64,000 bases of DNA, from NCBI GenBank assembly GCA_024405875.1, contig JAKSOA010000001.1, forward strand, positions 1-64,000. The letters are read 5' to 3'. Position numbers and translations under genes: made by a program. The notes under the pieces are model-generated. The model worked only from the letters and a program-made list of their open reading frames with translations, ran no database searches and was not told the DNA's origin. This document shows, piece after piece, positions 1 to 7,697 of the stretch (positions are counted from its first letter, which is position 1; each line of letters starts with the position of its first letter). This DNA comes from Paludibacteraceae bacterium (GTDB taxonomy: Bacteria; Bacteroidota; Bacteroidia; Bacteroidales; Paludibacteraceae).

Positions 1-8
1 TCTTGAAC

Positions 9-95
9 TTACTTAACGCGACGCTCAGGAATACGTGCCTTTTTACCGGTCAAATCACGCAGGTAATACAACTTAGCGCGACGAACTTTGTCTGT
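9..95 (-). pseudogene. rplS: Orphan 3' end of ribosomal protein L19 gene
   Basis: Read on the minus strand, about 29 codons ending in a stop at 9-11 give the highly conserved C-terminus of ribosomal protein L19, including the motifs KVRRAKLYYLR and LTGKKARI. Upstream of roughly position 95 the L19 reading frame is lost: the frame runs through repeats and hits a stop near 179. The next 300 bases hold repeats and tRNA-Val rather than the other ~85 codons of L19. This is therefore a gene end without its body. It could be a displaced 3' end left by a small insertion, a recombination scar, or an assembly join. The intact gene is not in this window. Confidence 0.8.
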
Positions 96-199
96 TAGCC
101 CCCGTTTTTGCTGGTTCACAAGGTTGTGGTTCACAAGGTTGTGAACCAACAGGCGTTGACGGATTAAATATCCGTACTACCCTGCGGGGGCTCCCTAAC
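94..199. repeat. Inverted-repeat-bounded insert between the rplS end and tRNA-Val
   Basis: The left end GTTAGCCCCCG (94-104) is matched in inverted orientation by 185-199, apart from a 4-base insertion in the right copy. Inside, GGTTCACAAGGTTGT occurs twice in perfect tandem (113-127 and 128-142), and 128-147 also forms a palindrome. No reading frame here looks like a protein. It resembles a small non-coding mobile or recombination-derived element, but I do not recognise a family. Confidence 0.5.
152..165 (-). repeat. Stray copy 1 of the tRNA-Val 3' end
   Basis: GGCGTTGACGGATT is identical to 390-403, the acceptor and T-arm portion at the 3' end of the tRNA-Val gene. A partial copy downstream of a tRNA 3' end is the usual footprint of site-specific integration, but no integrase is present. 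Confidence 0.6.
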
Positions 200-207
200 G
201 GTGGAGT

Positions 208-221
208 GGCGTTGACGGATT
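208..221 (-). repeat. Stray copy 2 of the tRNA-Val 3' end, within a hairpin
   Basis: This is a second exact copy of the 14-base tRNA-Val 3' segment. Like copy 1, it is followed by A where the true tRNA has C, so the two stray copies share 15 bases. It also forms the left arm of an imperfect hairpin whose right arm, CCGTCTACGCC, lies near 242-252 with one mismatch. The loop carries the TTCGCTTCGCTCAG motif, whose reverse-complement relative recurs near 58527. Confidence 0.6.
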
Positions 222-264
222 ACTTCGCTTCGCTCAGTGAACCGTCTACGCCCATGCAAATTGA

Positions 265-295
265 AGCATATGGCTACGCCATTATGCTCTTTTTT
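265..295 (+). terminator. Terminator-like hairpin, plus strand
   Basis: AGCATATGGC (265-274) pairs with GCCATTATGCT (278-288), with one bulge, and is followed by CTTTTTT. No plus-strand gene precedes it, so it may belong to the inserted material. Confidence 0.45.
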
Positions 296-343
296 GTGTC
301 CGCCCATATCCAAGTGAGCAAGCTCCCTTGTCTATGTGCAAAC

Positions 344-373
344 ACAAAAAAAGCATCTGCAACGCAGATGCTT
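344..373 (-). terminator. Intrinsic terminator of tRNA-Val
   Basis: On the minus strand AAGCATCTGC, loop GTT, GCAGATGCTT forms a perfect 10-bp stem followed by seven T. It lies just downstream of the tRNA-Val 3' end, so it terminates that transcript. Confidence 0.8.
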
Positions 374-387
374 CAATTTGTCAGTGG

Positions 388-462
388 TGGGCGTTGACGG
401 ATTCGAACCGCCGACCCTCTGCTTGTAAGGCAGATGCTCTAAACCAGCTGAGCTAAACGCCC
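388..462 (-). tRNA. tRNA-Val (anticodon TAC)
   Basis: The minus strand folds as a full cloverleaf. The acceptor GGGCGTT pairs with AACGCCC, the D-arm contains AGCTCAGCTGG, the anticodon loop is CTTACAA with anticodon TAC, and the T-arm contains GGTTCGAATCC. CCA is encoded at 385-387. A near-perfect promoter lies upstream (478-509) and a strong terminator downstream (344-373), so it is a stand-alone transcription unit. Confidence 0.96.
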
Positions 463-477
463 TTTTCAAAAGCGGTA

Positions 478-509
478 CAAAATTACAGCAAAATTTTTAT
501 ACCACCAAA
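478..509 (-). promoter_or_regulatory. Promoter of tRNA-Val
   Basis: On the minus strand TTTGG (505-509) is followed after 19 bases by TAATTTTG (478-485). This matches the Bacteroidota sigma-ABfr consensus TTTG-N19/20-TAnnTTTG, 16 bases before the mature tRNA 5' end. The surrounding AAAAGCGGT/ACCGCTTTT inverted repeat may also terminate pgi transcripts. Confidence 0.75.
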
Positions 510-566
510 TTTTTGCACCGCTTTTTTTTAATTTAATGTAATTTTATATGCTTTTAGTCTATATCA

Positions 567-600
567 CTGTCAACTGTCCACTGTCAACTGTCCACTATCT
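567..600. repeat. Period-7 ACTGTCA/ACTGTCC repeat, copy A
   Basis: Tandem 7-base units of the type CAACTGT and CCACTGT fill the gap just after the pgi stop codon. Related arrays follow at 1951-1996 and 4553-4622, so this is an intergenic repeat family. Confidence 0.7.
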
Positions 601-1941
601 CTACTTCAACCTCGCCTGTATAGCCTTTGACTCTGCCTCGTAGCCTGGTTTGTTAAGCAGGGCGAACATATTCTTCTTGTAAGCCTCAACTCCTGGCTGG
701 TTGAATGGATTTACATCAAGCAGGTAACCGCTTATGCCGCAGGCTATCTCAAAGAAGTAGATTAACTCACCTATATAGTATGCGTTAAGTTCAGGCATCT
801 CAATAAGAATGTTTGGAACACCGCCATCAACGTGAGCAAGGCGTGTACCAAGTTCTGCCATCTTATTAACATCATCTACACGCTTGCCTGCAAGGAAGTT
901 AAGTCCGTCAAGATTCTCAGCATCCATAGGAACCTCAAGTTTCTTATTAGCCTTCTTAACAGAAATAACGGTCTCAAAAATTGAACGCTCACCCTCTTGA
1001 ATCCACTGACCCATAGAATGAAGGTCAGTTGTAAAATCAACAGAGGCATTGAAAATACCCTTGTTCTCCTTACCCTCGCTCTCTCCGTAAAGTTGTTTCC
1101 ACCACTCTGCTATAAAGTGAAGTTTTGGTTGGAAGTTGGCAAGAATCTCTATCTTTTTACCATTACGATACAATTCATTGCGGGTAGCGGCATAAACAGC
1201 GGCAGGATTCTCAGCAAACGGAGTCTCAAGACCGCAAACCTTCTCCATACGCTGAGCACCCTCAACAAGAGCGTCAACATCAAGACCTGCAACAGCAATA
1301 GGAAGCAAACCAACAGGAGTAAGAACAGAGAATCGGCCACCAACATTATCAGGAATAACGTATGTCTTGTAGCCCTCCTTTGTAGAAAGAGTACGCAGAG
1401 CACCCTTAGCCTTGTCTGTAATAGCCACGATACGCTTGCAAGCCTCAGCCTTGCCCATTTGTTTCTCAAGTTGAGTCTTAAGCAGACGGAAAGCAAGAGC
1501 AGTTTCAGTAGTAGTACCTGATTTAGAGATATTTATAATACCGAACTTCTTGTCAGAGAGATACTCTGTAAGTTCAGCCAAATAGTCTTCCCCGATGTTA
1601 TTACCAGCAAAAACAATTACAGGTTTCTTAGCATATAGCCAAGAGAAACTGTTTGACAGAGAGTCAATAACAGCCTTAGCACCCAAATAACTTCCACCGA
1701 TACCTGCAACAACCACAACATCACAGTTTGCACGCAGATAGGCGGCAGTCTCCTTAACGTCAGCAAGAAACTCCTTGGTGATTGATGACGGCAAATGCAG
1801 CCAACCCAAAAAGTCATTACCCTTACCCGTGCCGTTTTCAAGTGTCTCAGCACATTTTCTAACTTGAGCTTCATAGCCCATTACCTTGTCCTCAGACACA
1901 AAGTCCAAGCAACTTTTGATTGATAGTTTAATATCTTCCAT
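601..1941 (-). CDS. pgi: Glucose-6-phosphate isomerase
   Basis: This cytoplasmic enzyme interconverts glucose 6-phosphate and fructose 6-phosphate in glycolysis and gluconeogenesis. The 446-residue protein has the normal length of the short bacterial PGI form. It carries the PGI signature [18 protein letters not shown] in its middle, the phosphate-loop stretch [10 protein letters not shown], and the conserved [16 protein letters not shown] region in the C-terminal half. The start is an ATG at 1941. It is followed by gpsA, lysS and prfB in the same direction, but each gap holds repeats, so they need not form one operon. The product feeds the PPi-dependent phosphofructokinase encoded at 56698. 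Confidence 0.97.
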   Translation of the reverse strand: MEDIKLSIKSCLDFVSEDKVMGYEAQVRKCAETLENGTGKGNDFLGWLHLPSSITKEFLADVKETAAYLRANCDVVVVAGIGGSYLGAKAVIDSLSNSFSWLYAKKPVIVFAGNNIGEDYLAELTEYLSDKKFGIINISKSGTTTETALAFRLLKTQLEKQMGKAEACKRIVAITDKAKGALRTLSTKEGYKTYVIPDNVGGRFSVLTPVGLLPIAVAGLDVDALVEGAQRMEKVCGLETPFAENPAAVYAATRNELYRNGKKIEILANFQPKLHFIAEWWKQLYGESEGKENKGIFNASVDFTTDLHSMGQWIQEGERSIFETVISVKKANKKLEVPMDAENLDGLNFLAGKRVDDVNKMAELGTRLAHVDGGVPNILIEMPELNAYYIGELIYFFEIACGISGYLLDVNPFNQPGVEAYKKNMFALLNKPGYEAESKAIQARLK

Positions 1942-1950
1942 AATTTATTC

Positions 1951-1996
1951 AGTTGATAGTTGACAGTTGACAGTGATAATTGTCCACTGTCCACTA
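1951..1996. repeat. Period-7 TTGACAG/TCCACTG repeat, copy B
   Basis: Between gpsA and pgi, tandem TTGACAG units are followed by TCCACTG units in inverted sense. A transcript of this spacer could fold into an imperfect hairpin. Confidence 0.7.
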
Positions 1997-2000
1997 ATAT

Positions 2001-3008
2001 TTAATTAAGTTTCTCCGTCAGCACATTAATCTCTATATTTGGAGCAATACGCTCATAAAGAATATTATAGCACGCCTCTAAGATAGGCATATCAACATTA
2101 TAGTTTTCATTAATCTCGTGTATGCACTTAGTGCCGTAATAACCCTCAGCAATCATCTCCATCTCAAGTTGCGATGATTTTACAGAGTATCCCTTGCCTA
2201 TCATTGTACCAAACATACGGTTACGGCTGAACTTTGAGTAGGCTGTAACCAGAAGGTCACCAAGATATGCGGCGTCACCTATGTTGCGTTCCTTGTCAGG
2301 AGCCACCTCATCAACAAACCTACTCATCTCCCTTATTGAGTTTGATACAAGAATAGCCTGAAAGTTATCACCATATTTTAATCCGTGACATATCCCCGAT
2401 GCAATGGCATAGACATTCTTAAGAACCGATGCATACTCCATACCCCTTACATCAGTACCAATGTAAGTTTTAAGGAAAGGACTTGATATGCGGTTGGCGA
2501 ACCAATTTGACAAAGCCTTGTTATGGCTGGCAATGGTGAGATATGAGAGACGCTCCAAAGCAACCTCCTCTGCGTGACAAGGACCCGCTATAACGCCCAT
2601 ATTGTAAATACTTACATCGTAGTACTTTTGGAAATAGTCTGTCACTATCATATTCTCATCAGGCACAATACCCTTGATGGCTGTAATTATATACTTTTCT
2701 GAAAGGTTTACTTTTACCTTTGCAAGATGAGCCTTGAGGAAAGGAGACGGCATTGCAAAAACAAGCACATCAGAGTATCTGATTGCCCTGTTTATATCAG
2801 AATAGAACTTGATTCTCTTCACATCAAACCTTACTGAACTAAGGTATGACGGGTTAAATCCAGTCTCCTGAATTTGCTGAATCTGCTCAGGGCGACGCAT
2901 ATACCAATTTATATGCCTGCCACCAGACATAGCCATCTTGGCGATAGCGGTTGCCCAACTACCACCACCCATAATACATATTTTACTTTTTTCAGTTATC
3001 TCCTTCAT
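2001..3008 (-). CDS. gpsA: NAD(P)H-dependent glycerol-3-phosphate dehydrogenase
   Basis: It reduces dihydroxyacetone phosphate to sn-glycerol 3-phosphate, the backbone for phospholipid synthesis, in the cytoplasm. The 335 residues match the family length. The N-terminal Rossmann loop reads [13 protein letters not shown] near residues 12-24. The central AIKGIVPDE and [12 protein letters not shown] segments and the later [17 protein letters not shown] segment are typical of GpsA. The start ATG at 3008 lies inside the end of lysS, so the two reading frames overlap by 17 bases and are probably translationally coupled. Confidence 0.96.
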   Translation of the reverse strand: MKEITEKSKICIMGGGSWATAIAKMAMSGGRHINWYMRRPEQIQQIQETGFNPSYLSSVRFDVKRIKFYSDINRAIRYSDVLVFAMPSPFLKAHLAKVKVNLSEKYIITAIKGIVPDENMIVTDYFQKYYDVSIYNMGVIAGPCHAEEVALERLSYLTIASHNKALSNWFANRISSPFLKTYIGTDVRGMEYASVLKNVYAIASGICHGLKYGDNFQAILVSNSIREMSRFVDEVAPDKERNIGDAAYLGDLLVTAYSKFSRNRMFGTMIGKGYSVKSSQLEMEMIAEGYYGTKCIHEINENYNVDMPILEACYNILYERIAPNIEINVLTEKLN

Positions 3009-4527
3009 AATTCATCTCAGAATGACGGGCTGCAAGTGGTTTCATTTGCGGGAACAACAAAACTTCCTGAATAGTGGTCTGACCTGTCATAAGCATAACC
3101 AAGCGGTCAATACCTATACCCATACCTGATGTTGGCGGCATACCGTACTCAAGGGCACGCACAAAATCCATATCTATGAACATAGCCTCATCATCGCCCT
3201 TCTGGCTGAGTTTCAGTTGCTCCTGGAAACGCTCATATTGGTCAATCGGGTCATTAAGTTCTGAATATGCGTTACAAAGTTCCTTACCGTTAACCATAAG
3301 TTCAAAACGCTCAGTAAGTTCAGGGTTACCACGATGACGCTTGCACAGAGGCGACATCTCAATAGGATAATCCGTTATGAATGTAGGCTGAATGTAGTTG
3401 CCCTCACATTTCTCGCCAAAAATCTCATCTATCAGTTTGCCCTTTCCAAAAGAGTCATCAACCTCAATATGAAGTTGCTTGCAAACCCCACGCAGGGCAT
3501 CTTCATCCATGCCTGTAATATCAATACCCGTAAACTCCTTAATGGAATCAATCATGGTAATACGCTTGAACGGACGCTTGAAAGATACAATGTTATCACC
3601 AACCTTAACCTCTGTGGTGCCGTTTACATCGATGCAAATCTTCTCAAGCATAGCCTCTGTAAAGTCCATCATCCAGTTGTAATCCTTGTAAGAGATATAA
3701 ATCTCCATACAGGTGAACTCAGGATTATGAGTGCGGTCCATACCCTCATTACGGAAATTCTTTGAGAACTCATAAACACCCTCAAAACCACCCACGATAA
3801 GGCGTTTCAAATAGAGTTCATCAGCAATACGCAGATAAAGAGGAATATCAAGAGCATTATGGTGTGTAATAAACGGCCTTGCCGATGCACCACCAGGAAT
3901 AGATTGCAGAATAGGTGTCTCAACCTCCATATAACCCTTTGAGTCAAAGAACTCACGCATTGACTTGTAAACCTTGTTACGCTTTACAAAAATATCTTTC
4001 ACACCCTCATTAACCACGAGGTCAACATAGCGCTGACGGTAACGTTGCTCAGGGTCAGAGAAATCATCATACTTCACGCCGTCCTTCTCCTTGACAATAG
4101 GCAGTGGCTTTAATGATTTGCTAAGCAAGGTAAGTTCAGAAACGTGAACAGAAATCTCACCCGTCTGTGTGCGGAACACATAACCCTTGATGCCAATGAA
4201 ATCACCTATGTCCATAAGTTTTTTGAACACAGTGTTATATAGTTCCTTGTCTTCTCCCGGACAAATCTCATCACGTGAAATATAGAGTTGTATGCGTCCC
4301 TTTGAATCCTTCAAATCAGCGAACGACGCCTTGCCCATAATACGGCGGCTCATAAGCCTTCCCGCCATTGATACCTGACGCTGTTCACACTCATCACTGA
4401 AATTTGCCTTAACCTCATCAGAATAGGCATTTACAACATACTCTGCCGCTGGGTACGGGTTAACACCCATCTCCCTTAATTTCCCCAGACTCTCACGTCT
4501 GAATTGTTCCTGGTCACTTAGTTCCAT
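2992..4527 (-). CDS. lysS: Lysine--tRNA ligase (class II)
   Basis: It charges tRNA-Lys with lysine. The 511-residue protein has the N-terminal OB-fold anticodon-binding domain (about residues 50-150, including [19 protein letters not shown]) and the class II catalytic core. Motif 2 reads [15 protein letters not shown], and the C-terminal motif 3 region contains [10 protein letters not shown]. It lacks any long C-terminal extension. The start ATG at 4527 follows a period-7 repeat spacer. I found no TAnnTTTG box immediately upstream, so it may be read through from prfB. Confidence 0.97.
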   Translation of the reverse strand: MELSDQEQFRRESLGKLREMGVNPYPAAEYVVNAYSDEVKANFSDECEQRQVSMAGRLMSRRIMGKASFADLKDSKGRIQLYISRDEICPGEDKELYNTVFKKLMDIGDFIGIKGYVFRTQTGEISVHVSELTLLSKSLKPLPIVKEKDGVKYDDFSDPEQRYRQRYVDLVVNEGVKDIFVKRNKVYKSMREFFDSKGYMEVETPILQSIPGGASARPFITHHNALDIPLYLRIADELYLKRLIVGGFEGVYEFSKNFRNEGMDRTHNPEFTCMEIYISYKDYNWMMDFTEAMLEKICIDVNGTTEVKVGDNIVSFKRPFKRITMIDSIKEFTGIDITGMDEDALRGVCKQLHIEVDDSFGKGKLIDEIFGEKCEGNYIQPTFITDYPIEMSPLCKRHRGNPELTERFELMVNGKELCNAYSELNDPIDQYERFQEQLKLSQKGDDEAMFIDMDFVRALEYGMPPTSGMGIGIDRLVMLMTGQTTIQEVLLFPQMKPLAARHSEMNYEGDN

Positions 4528-4552
4528 AATATCTTTAATTTTTCCAAATCCC

Positions 4553-4622
4553 TAGTTGACAGTTGACAATTGACAGTTGACAGTGTAATAATTGTCCACT
4601 ATCCACTATCCACTGTCCACTA
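4553..4622. repeat. Period-7 TTGACAG/TCCACTA repeat, copy C
   Basis: This is the longest array of the family: about four TTGACAG/TTGACAA units, a short spacer, then TCCACTA/TCCACTG units. It abuts the duplicated prfB 3' end. Confidence 0.7.
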
Positions 4623-4678
4623 ATTAGAACTCCATTAAATAAGCCTTAATAAACTCCCCTATATCCCCGTCCATAACT
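4617..4678 (-). pseudogene. Free-standing duplicate of the prfB 3' end
   Basis: About 60 bases match the last codons and stop of prfB (4783-4844), offset by 166 bases. In the shared coding part both copies read VMDGDIGEFIKAYLMEF and stop. The three substitutions I see (codons for A, G and V) are all synonymous. Upstream of the V codon the copy turns into unrelated insert sequence. Confidence 0.85.
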
Positions 4679-4782
4679 TTGTAACTTCGCCTAAAGGCTC
4701 GTTAAAAGTTACAATTCCTTGTTTTATAGGGGCTTTGCCCCTAACCCCACGTGCTCCGCACGGCACGCAGAAGCGTGCTTCC
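4679..4782. repeat. Hairpin-rich insert between two prfB ends
   Basis: The roughly 105 bases between the duplicate and the true prfB end contain three hairpins in a row: GTAACTT...AAGTTAC around an inner GCCT/AGGC; TAGGGGC TTT GCCCCTA; and GCACG...CGTGC. No reading frame of note is present. It may also serve as the prfB terminator region. Confidence 0.6.
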
Positions 4783-4789
4783 CCACTAA

Positions 4790-5891
4790 TTAGAACTCCA
4801 TTAAATACGCCTTAATAAACTCTCCTATATCCCCGTCCATTACTCCTTGTACGTCAGAGGTTTGGTAATTGGTGCGGTGGTCTTTAACGCGGCGGTCATC
4901 AAATACGTATGAACGGATTTGTGAACCCCACTCAATCTTCTTCTTGTCCGCCTCTATTTTAGCCTTCTCTGCATTGCGGTGTTGCAACTCACGCTCATAA
5001 AGTTGGCTCTTAAGCAAACGCAGAGCGTTCTCACGGTTCTTTGGCTGGTCACGAGTCTCAGTATTCTCAATAAGAATCTCCTCCTCCTCACCTGTATAAG
5101 GGTCTTTAAACTGATAACGCAGACGCACACCAGATTCAACCTTATTCACATTCTGACCACCGGCGCCGCCACTGCGGAATGTATCCCACGACATAAGGGC
5201 AGGGTCAATCTTAACCTCTATACTGTCATCAATCAAAGGAATAACAAAGACCGATGCGAATGAAGTCATACGCTTGCCCTGTGCGTTATATGGTGACACT
5301 CTCACCAAACGGTGCACGCCGTTCTCACTCTTCAAGTATCCGTATGCAAAGTCACCCTCTATAGTAAGTGAAGCCGTCTTAATACCAGCCTCATCACCCT
5401 CCTGATAGTTACTCATAGTAACCTTATATCCAACCCTCTCACAGTAACGTTGATACATTCTAAGAAGCATTGATGCCCAATCCTGGCTCTCAGTGCCACC
5501 TGCACCTGAGACTATCTTCAATGAACAACCCATATTGTCCTCTTCAGAAGACAACATATTCTTCATTTCCAAATCCTCAGTTAATTTTGACGCCGCAGCG
5601 TATGCCGCGTCCACCTCAGCCTCAGTGGAGACACCCTCCTTGAAGAAATCCAAAGAGAGAGCAAGTTCATCAACCGATGCCTTAACAGCATTATAGCCGT
5701 CAACCCACTTCTTAAGGTCTTTCACCTTCTTCATTTGGGCGTGGGCTTCATCTATATTATCCCAAAAATCAGGAGCCTGCGTACGCAGTTCCTCTTCCTC
5801 TATCTGTACTAACTTCCCTTCTATGTCAAAGATACCTCCTTAGAGCGTCGGTACGTTCTTGAAGAGCTTTAAGTTGTTCTGCTGTAATCAT
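4790..5891 (-). CDS. prfB: Peptide chain release factor 2, with programmed +1 frameshift
   Basis: RF2 ends translation at UGA and UAA. The first frame starts at ATG 5891, encodes 21 residues ending in LRRYL and hits an in-frame TGA at 5826-5828. That TGA sits in the context AGGAGG-TAT-CTT-TGA-C, the classical autoregulatory RF2 shift site. After a +1 shift at CTT the frame continues DIEGKLVQIEEEE to a stop at 4790, giving about 366 residues in total. The catalytic GGQ is in SGGAGGQNVNKVE. The stop-codon recognition loop reads SPYNAQGKR, so it is SPY where E. coli has SPF. The 3' end has a displaced duplicate at 4617-4678. Confidence 0.97.
5826..5840 (-). promoter_or_regulatory. RF2 programmed frameshift site
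   Basis: The internal Shine-Dalgarno AGGAGG (5835-5840) lies three bases before CTT TGA C (5825-5831). This arrangement promotes +1 slippage when RF2 is scarce, so RF2 controls its own synthesis. It is one of the few strong Shine-Dalgarno sequences in the window. Confidence 0.95.
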
Positions 5892-5912
5892 TAGGTTAAT
5901 TTTTTAGTCCTG

Positions 5913-5920
5913 CAAAAGTA
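5913..5920 (-). promoter_or_regulatory. Promoter -7 box of prfB
   Basis: The minus strand reads TACTTTTG about 22 bases before the prfB ATG, matching TAnnTTTG. The upstream part is AT-rich with no clear TTTG box. Confidence 0.6.
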
Positions 5921-5995
5921 ATAATAATAATTGAAATTTGATTTGGTGATTCGGTCTTTTTTTCGTCATATCGAACGTAGTAAGATGACGGTAGG

Positions 5996-7573
5996 TTACT
6001 TGACTTCCACCGCTTTCCAACTCTCTATGGTGCGGGATTCCGTGGTGAAGTTTATGCCCACCTTGAGTTTGCGGCGTGGGTCTGCAAGGTATGGGTCTGC
6101 GTAGTGCTGGTCATCTATCTGTTTTAACGCCTCTTCCACAGACTTATCAACCTTGTACTCTATTATATAGATTGTGTTTGCTGTCTCAAGAACAGCGTCT
6201 GTACGTCCTACGGCATTGTTCACCTCCACCCTTATGTATTGACCCATAAGTGACAGCACAAGGTACATTATAGTCTGGAACGCAGGCTCAGTCTTGTTCT
6301 CATAGTAGTAAGGAATGCCGGCGATGTATGCTTTAAGAGCGGTGAGAGCGGTGTCTATGTCATCGGCACGGAGAGCGATTGTCATATCCTCAAGCAAATC
6401 ATTGCAACGCACCTCCGACTCATTTGTCAGCACGGGAATGAAAGAGTTTAGGAATCCGAACTTAACCTCTCTGTTTGGGAAACCGAGGGTGTATTTCTGG
6501 AAATCATCCTCATACTTCTTTATTGTAAGGTAACCTGCCTGATATAGTACGGGCAACGGAGAGCGTGCCACCTCTGGTGATACATTGAAACTCTCCTCCT
6601 TCACCCTCTGACCGTCAACGCTTGTAAGCCCTGTCTTGAACATCTTCAGTTGCTCAAACAGGAACGTAGGCGTGCCTGAACTATACCAGTACTGACCCAG
6701 CAAACCGTCATTGAAGGCGTTTATAAGGCTGAATGGGTTAAAGACATCTGTCATAACTCCGTCAACACCTGAAGAGAAGTGATAGCCGTCATAATTCTCA
6801 GTGAGTTTTGACACAGCGTCATCATAACGTATTTTCTGTTTATCTGCAAATGCCTGTATGTCTGGCTTGCACTGCGTCATCAGTTCATCTTTGGTTATAC
6901 CGCAGATGCCATCATACTCAGGCAGCATACTTATTGTCTTCAGATTGTTTATCTCAGAGAATATGCTCAGTTGTGAGAACTTTGTTATACCCGTTATGAA
7001 GCCGAAACGCAACATTGCGTCACATATTTTTATGGGTCCGTAGAAGTTGCGGAGCATATCCCTCAGTTCCTCAAACACAGGCTTGTTGTGCATAACTTTA
7101 AGCAGTGCGGAGTCATACTCGTCTATGAGAAGCACAACCTTTTGACCTGTCTGTGCATACGCTCTGCCTATTATGCCCTCAAGCCTTTTGCCGAGTGTCA
7201 CCTCATCATCTGCCTTACCGTATAAACGTTCATATTTTCCAAGCATCTGGCTCAAGTCCGCCCTTACATCATCAACTTTCATTGACTTTATAGAACTCAT
7301 ATCAAACCTGAGCACAGGGTACTTAGCCCAATCCTTCTCAAGAGCATCTGCCTTCAAGCCTGCAAACAACCCCTTCCTGCCCTCAAAATAGCACTGCAAT
7401 GTATCTACAAGCAGAGACTTTCCAAAACGGCGGGGACGGCTCAGGAACACATACCTGTATTTGTTGGCTATATTATGCACATAACCAGTCTTATCCATAT
7501 AAAAGTAACCGCCTTCAACTATATCTTTGAAAGTGTATATCCCTAACGGGTAATTCCTTAGTTTTGTCTCCAT
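5996..7573 (-). CDS. AAA-ATPase-like / PD-(D/E)XK nuclease family protein
   Basis: This belongs to the large Bacteroidota family with an N-terminal AAA-ATPase-like domain and a C-terminal PD-(D/E)XK nuclease-like domain (formerly DUF1703). The 525-residue protein has a Walker A-like RPRRFGKS at residues 46-53 and a Walker B-like VVLLIDEYDSAL about 100 residues later. Near the C-terminus GRTDAVLETANTIYIIEYK supplies the D and ExK catalytic residues. The function of the family is not established; phage defence or nucleic-acid processing has been suggested, which I cannot show here. It stands alone between prfB and gldB with its own promoter-like box. Such genes are often multicopy and variable between strains. 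Confidence 0.88.
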   Translation of the reverse strand: METKLRNYPLGIYTFKDIVEGGYFYMDKTGYVHNIANKYRYVFLSRPRRFGKSLLVDTLQCYFEGRKGLFAGLKADALEKDWAKYPVLRFDMSSIKSMKVDDVRADLSQMLGKYERLYGKADDEVTLGKRLEGIIGRAYAQTGQKVVLLIDEYDSALLKVMHNKPVFEELRDMLRNFYGPIKICDAMLRFGFITGITKFSQLSIFSEINNLKTISMLPEYDGICGITKDELMTQCKPDIQAFADKQKIRYDDAVSKLTENYDGYHFSSGVDGVMTDVFNPFSLINAFNDGLLGQYWYSSGTPTFLFEQLKMFKTGLTSVDGQRVKEESFNVSPEVARSPLPVLYQAGYLTIKKYEDDFQKYTLGFPNREVKFGFLNSFIPVLTNESEVRCNDLLEDMTIALRADDIDTALTALKAYIAGIPYYYENKTEPAFQTIMYLVLSLMGQYIRVEVNNAVGRTDAVLETANTIYIIEYKVDKSVEEALKQIDDQHYADPYLADPRRKLKVGINFTTESRTIESWKAVEVK

Positions 7574-7617
7574 AATTCAACTGCCTGCTAAACACATCAC
7601 AAAATACCTTCACCTTG

Positions 7618-7625
7618 CAAAAATA
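7618..7625 (-). promoter_or_regulatory. Promoter -7 box of the AAA/PD-(D/E)XK gene
   Basis: TATTTTTG on the minus strand, about 45 bases before the ATG. No convincing upstream box is visible. Confidence 0.45.
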
Positions 7626-7660
7626 CTATTTTTTTATAAATTCACAAAATCACAACAAGA

Positions 7661-7696
7661 AAGGGTCAAAGGAGCGTTTATGCTCCCTTGACCCTT
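7661..7696 (-). terminator. Terminator after gldB
   Basis: AAGGGTCAA-n-GGAGC (7661-7675) pairs with 7682-7696 except for one mismatch, giving a strong 15-bp stem directly after the gldB stop. The following minus-strand bases, TCTTGTTG, are only moderately T-rich. Confidence 0.7.
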
Positions 7697-7697
7697 A

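Noticed and set aside
206..397. A 63-codon open frame on the plus strand between the insert and tRNA-Val.
   Set aside because: It runs antisense through the tRNA terminator and 3' end and its composition is not protein-like; it is an accident of the repeat region.
997..1521. Long open frame antisense to pgi.
   Set aside because: It is a shadow of a strongly conserved gene; no promoter or plausible product.
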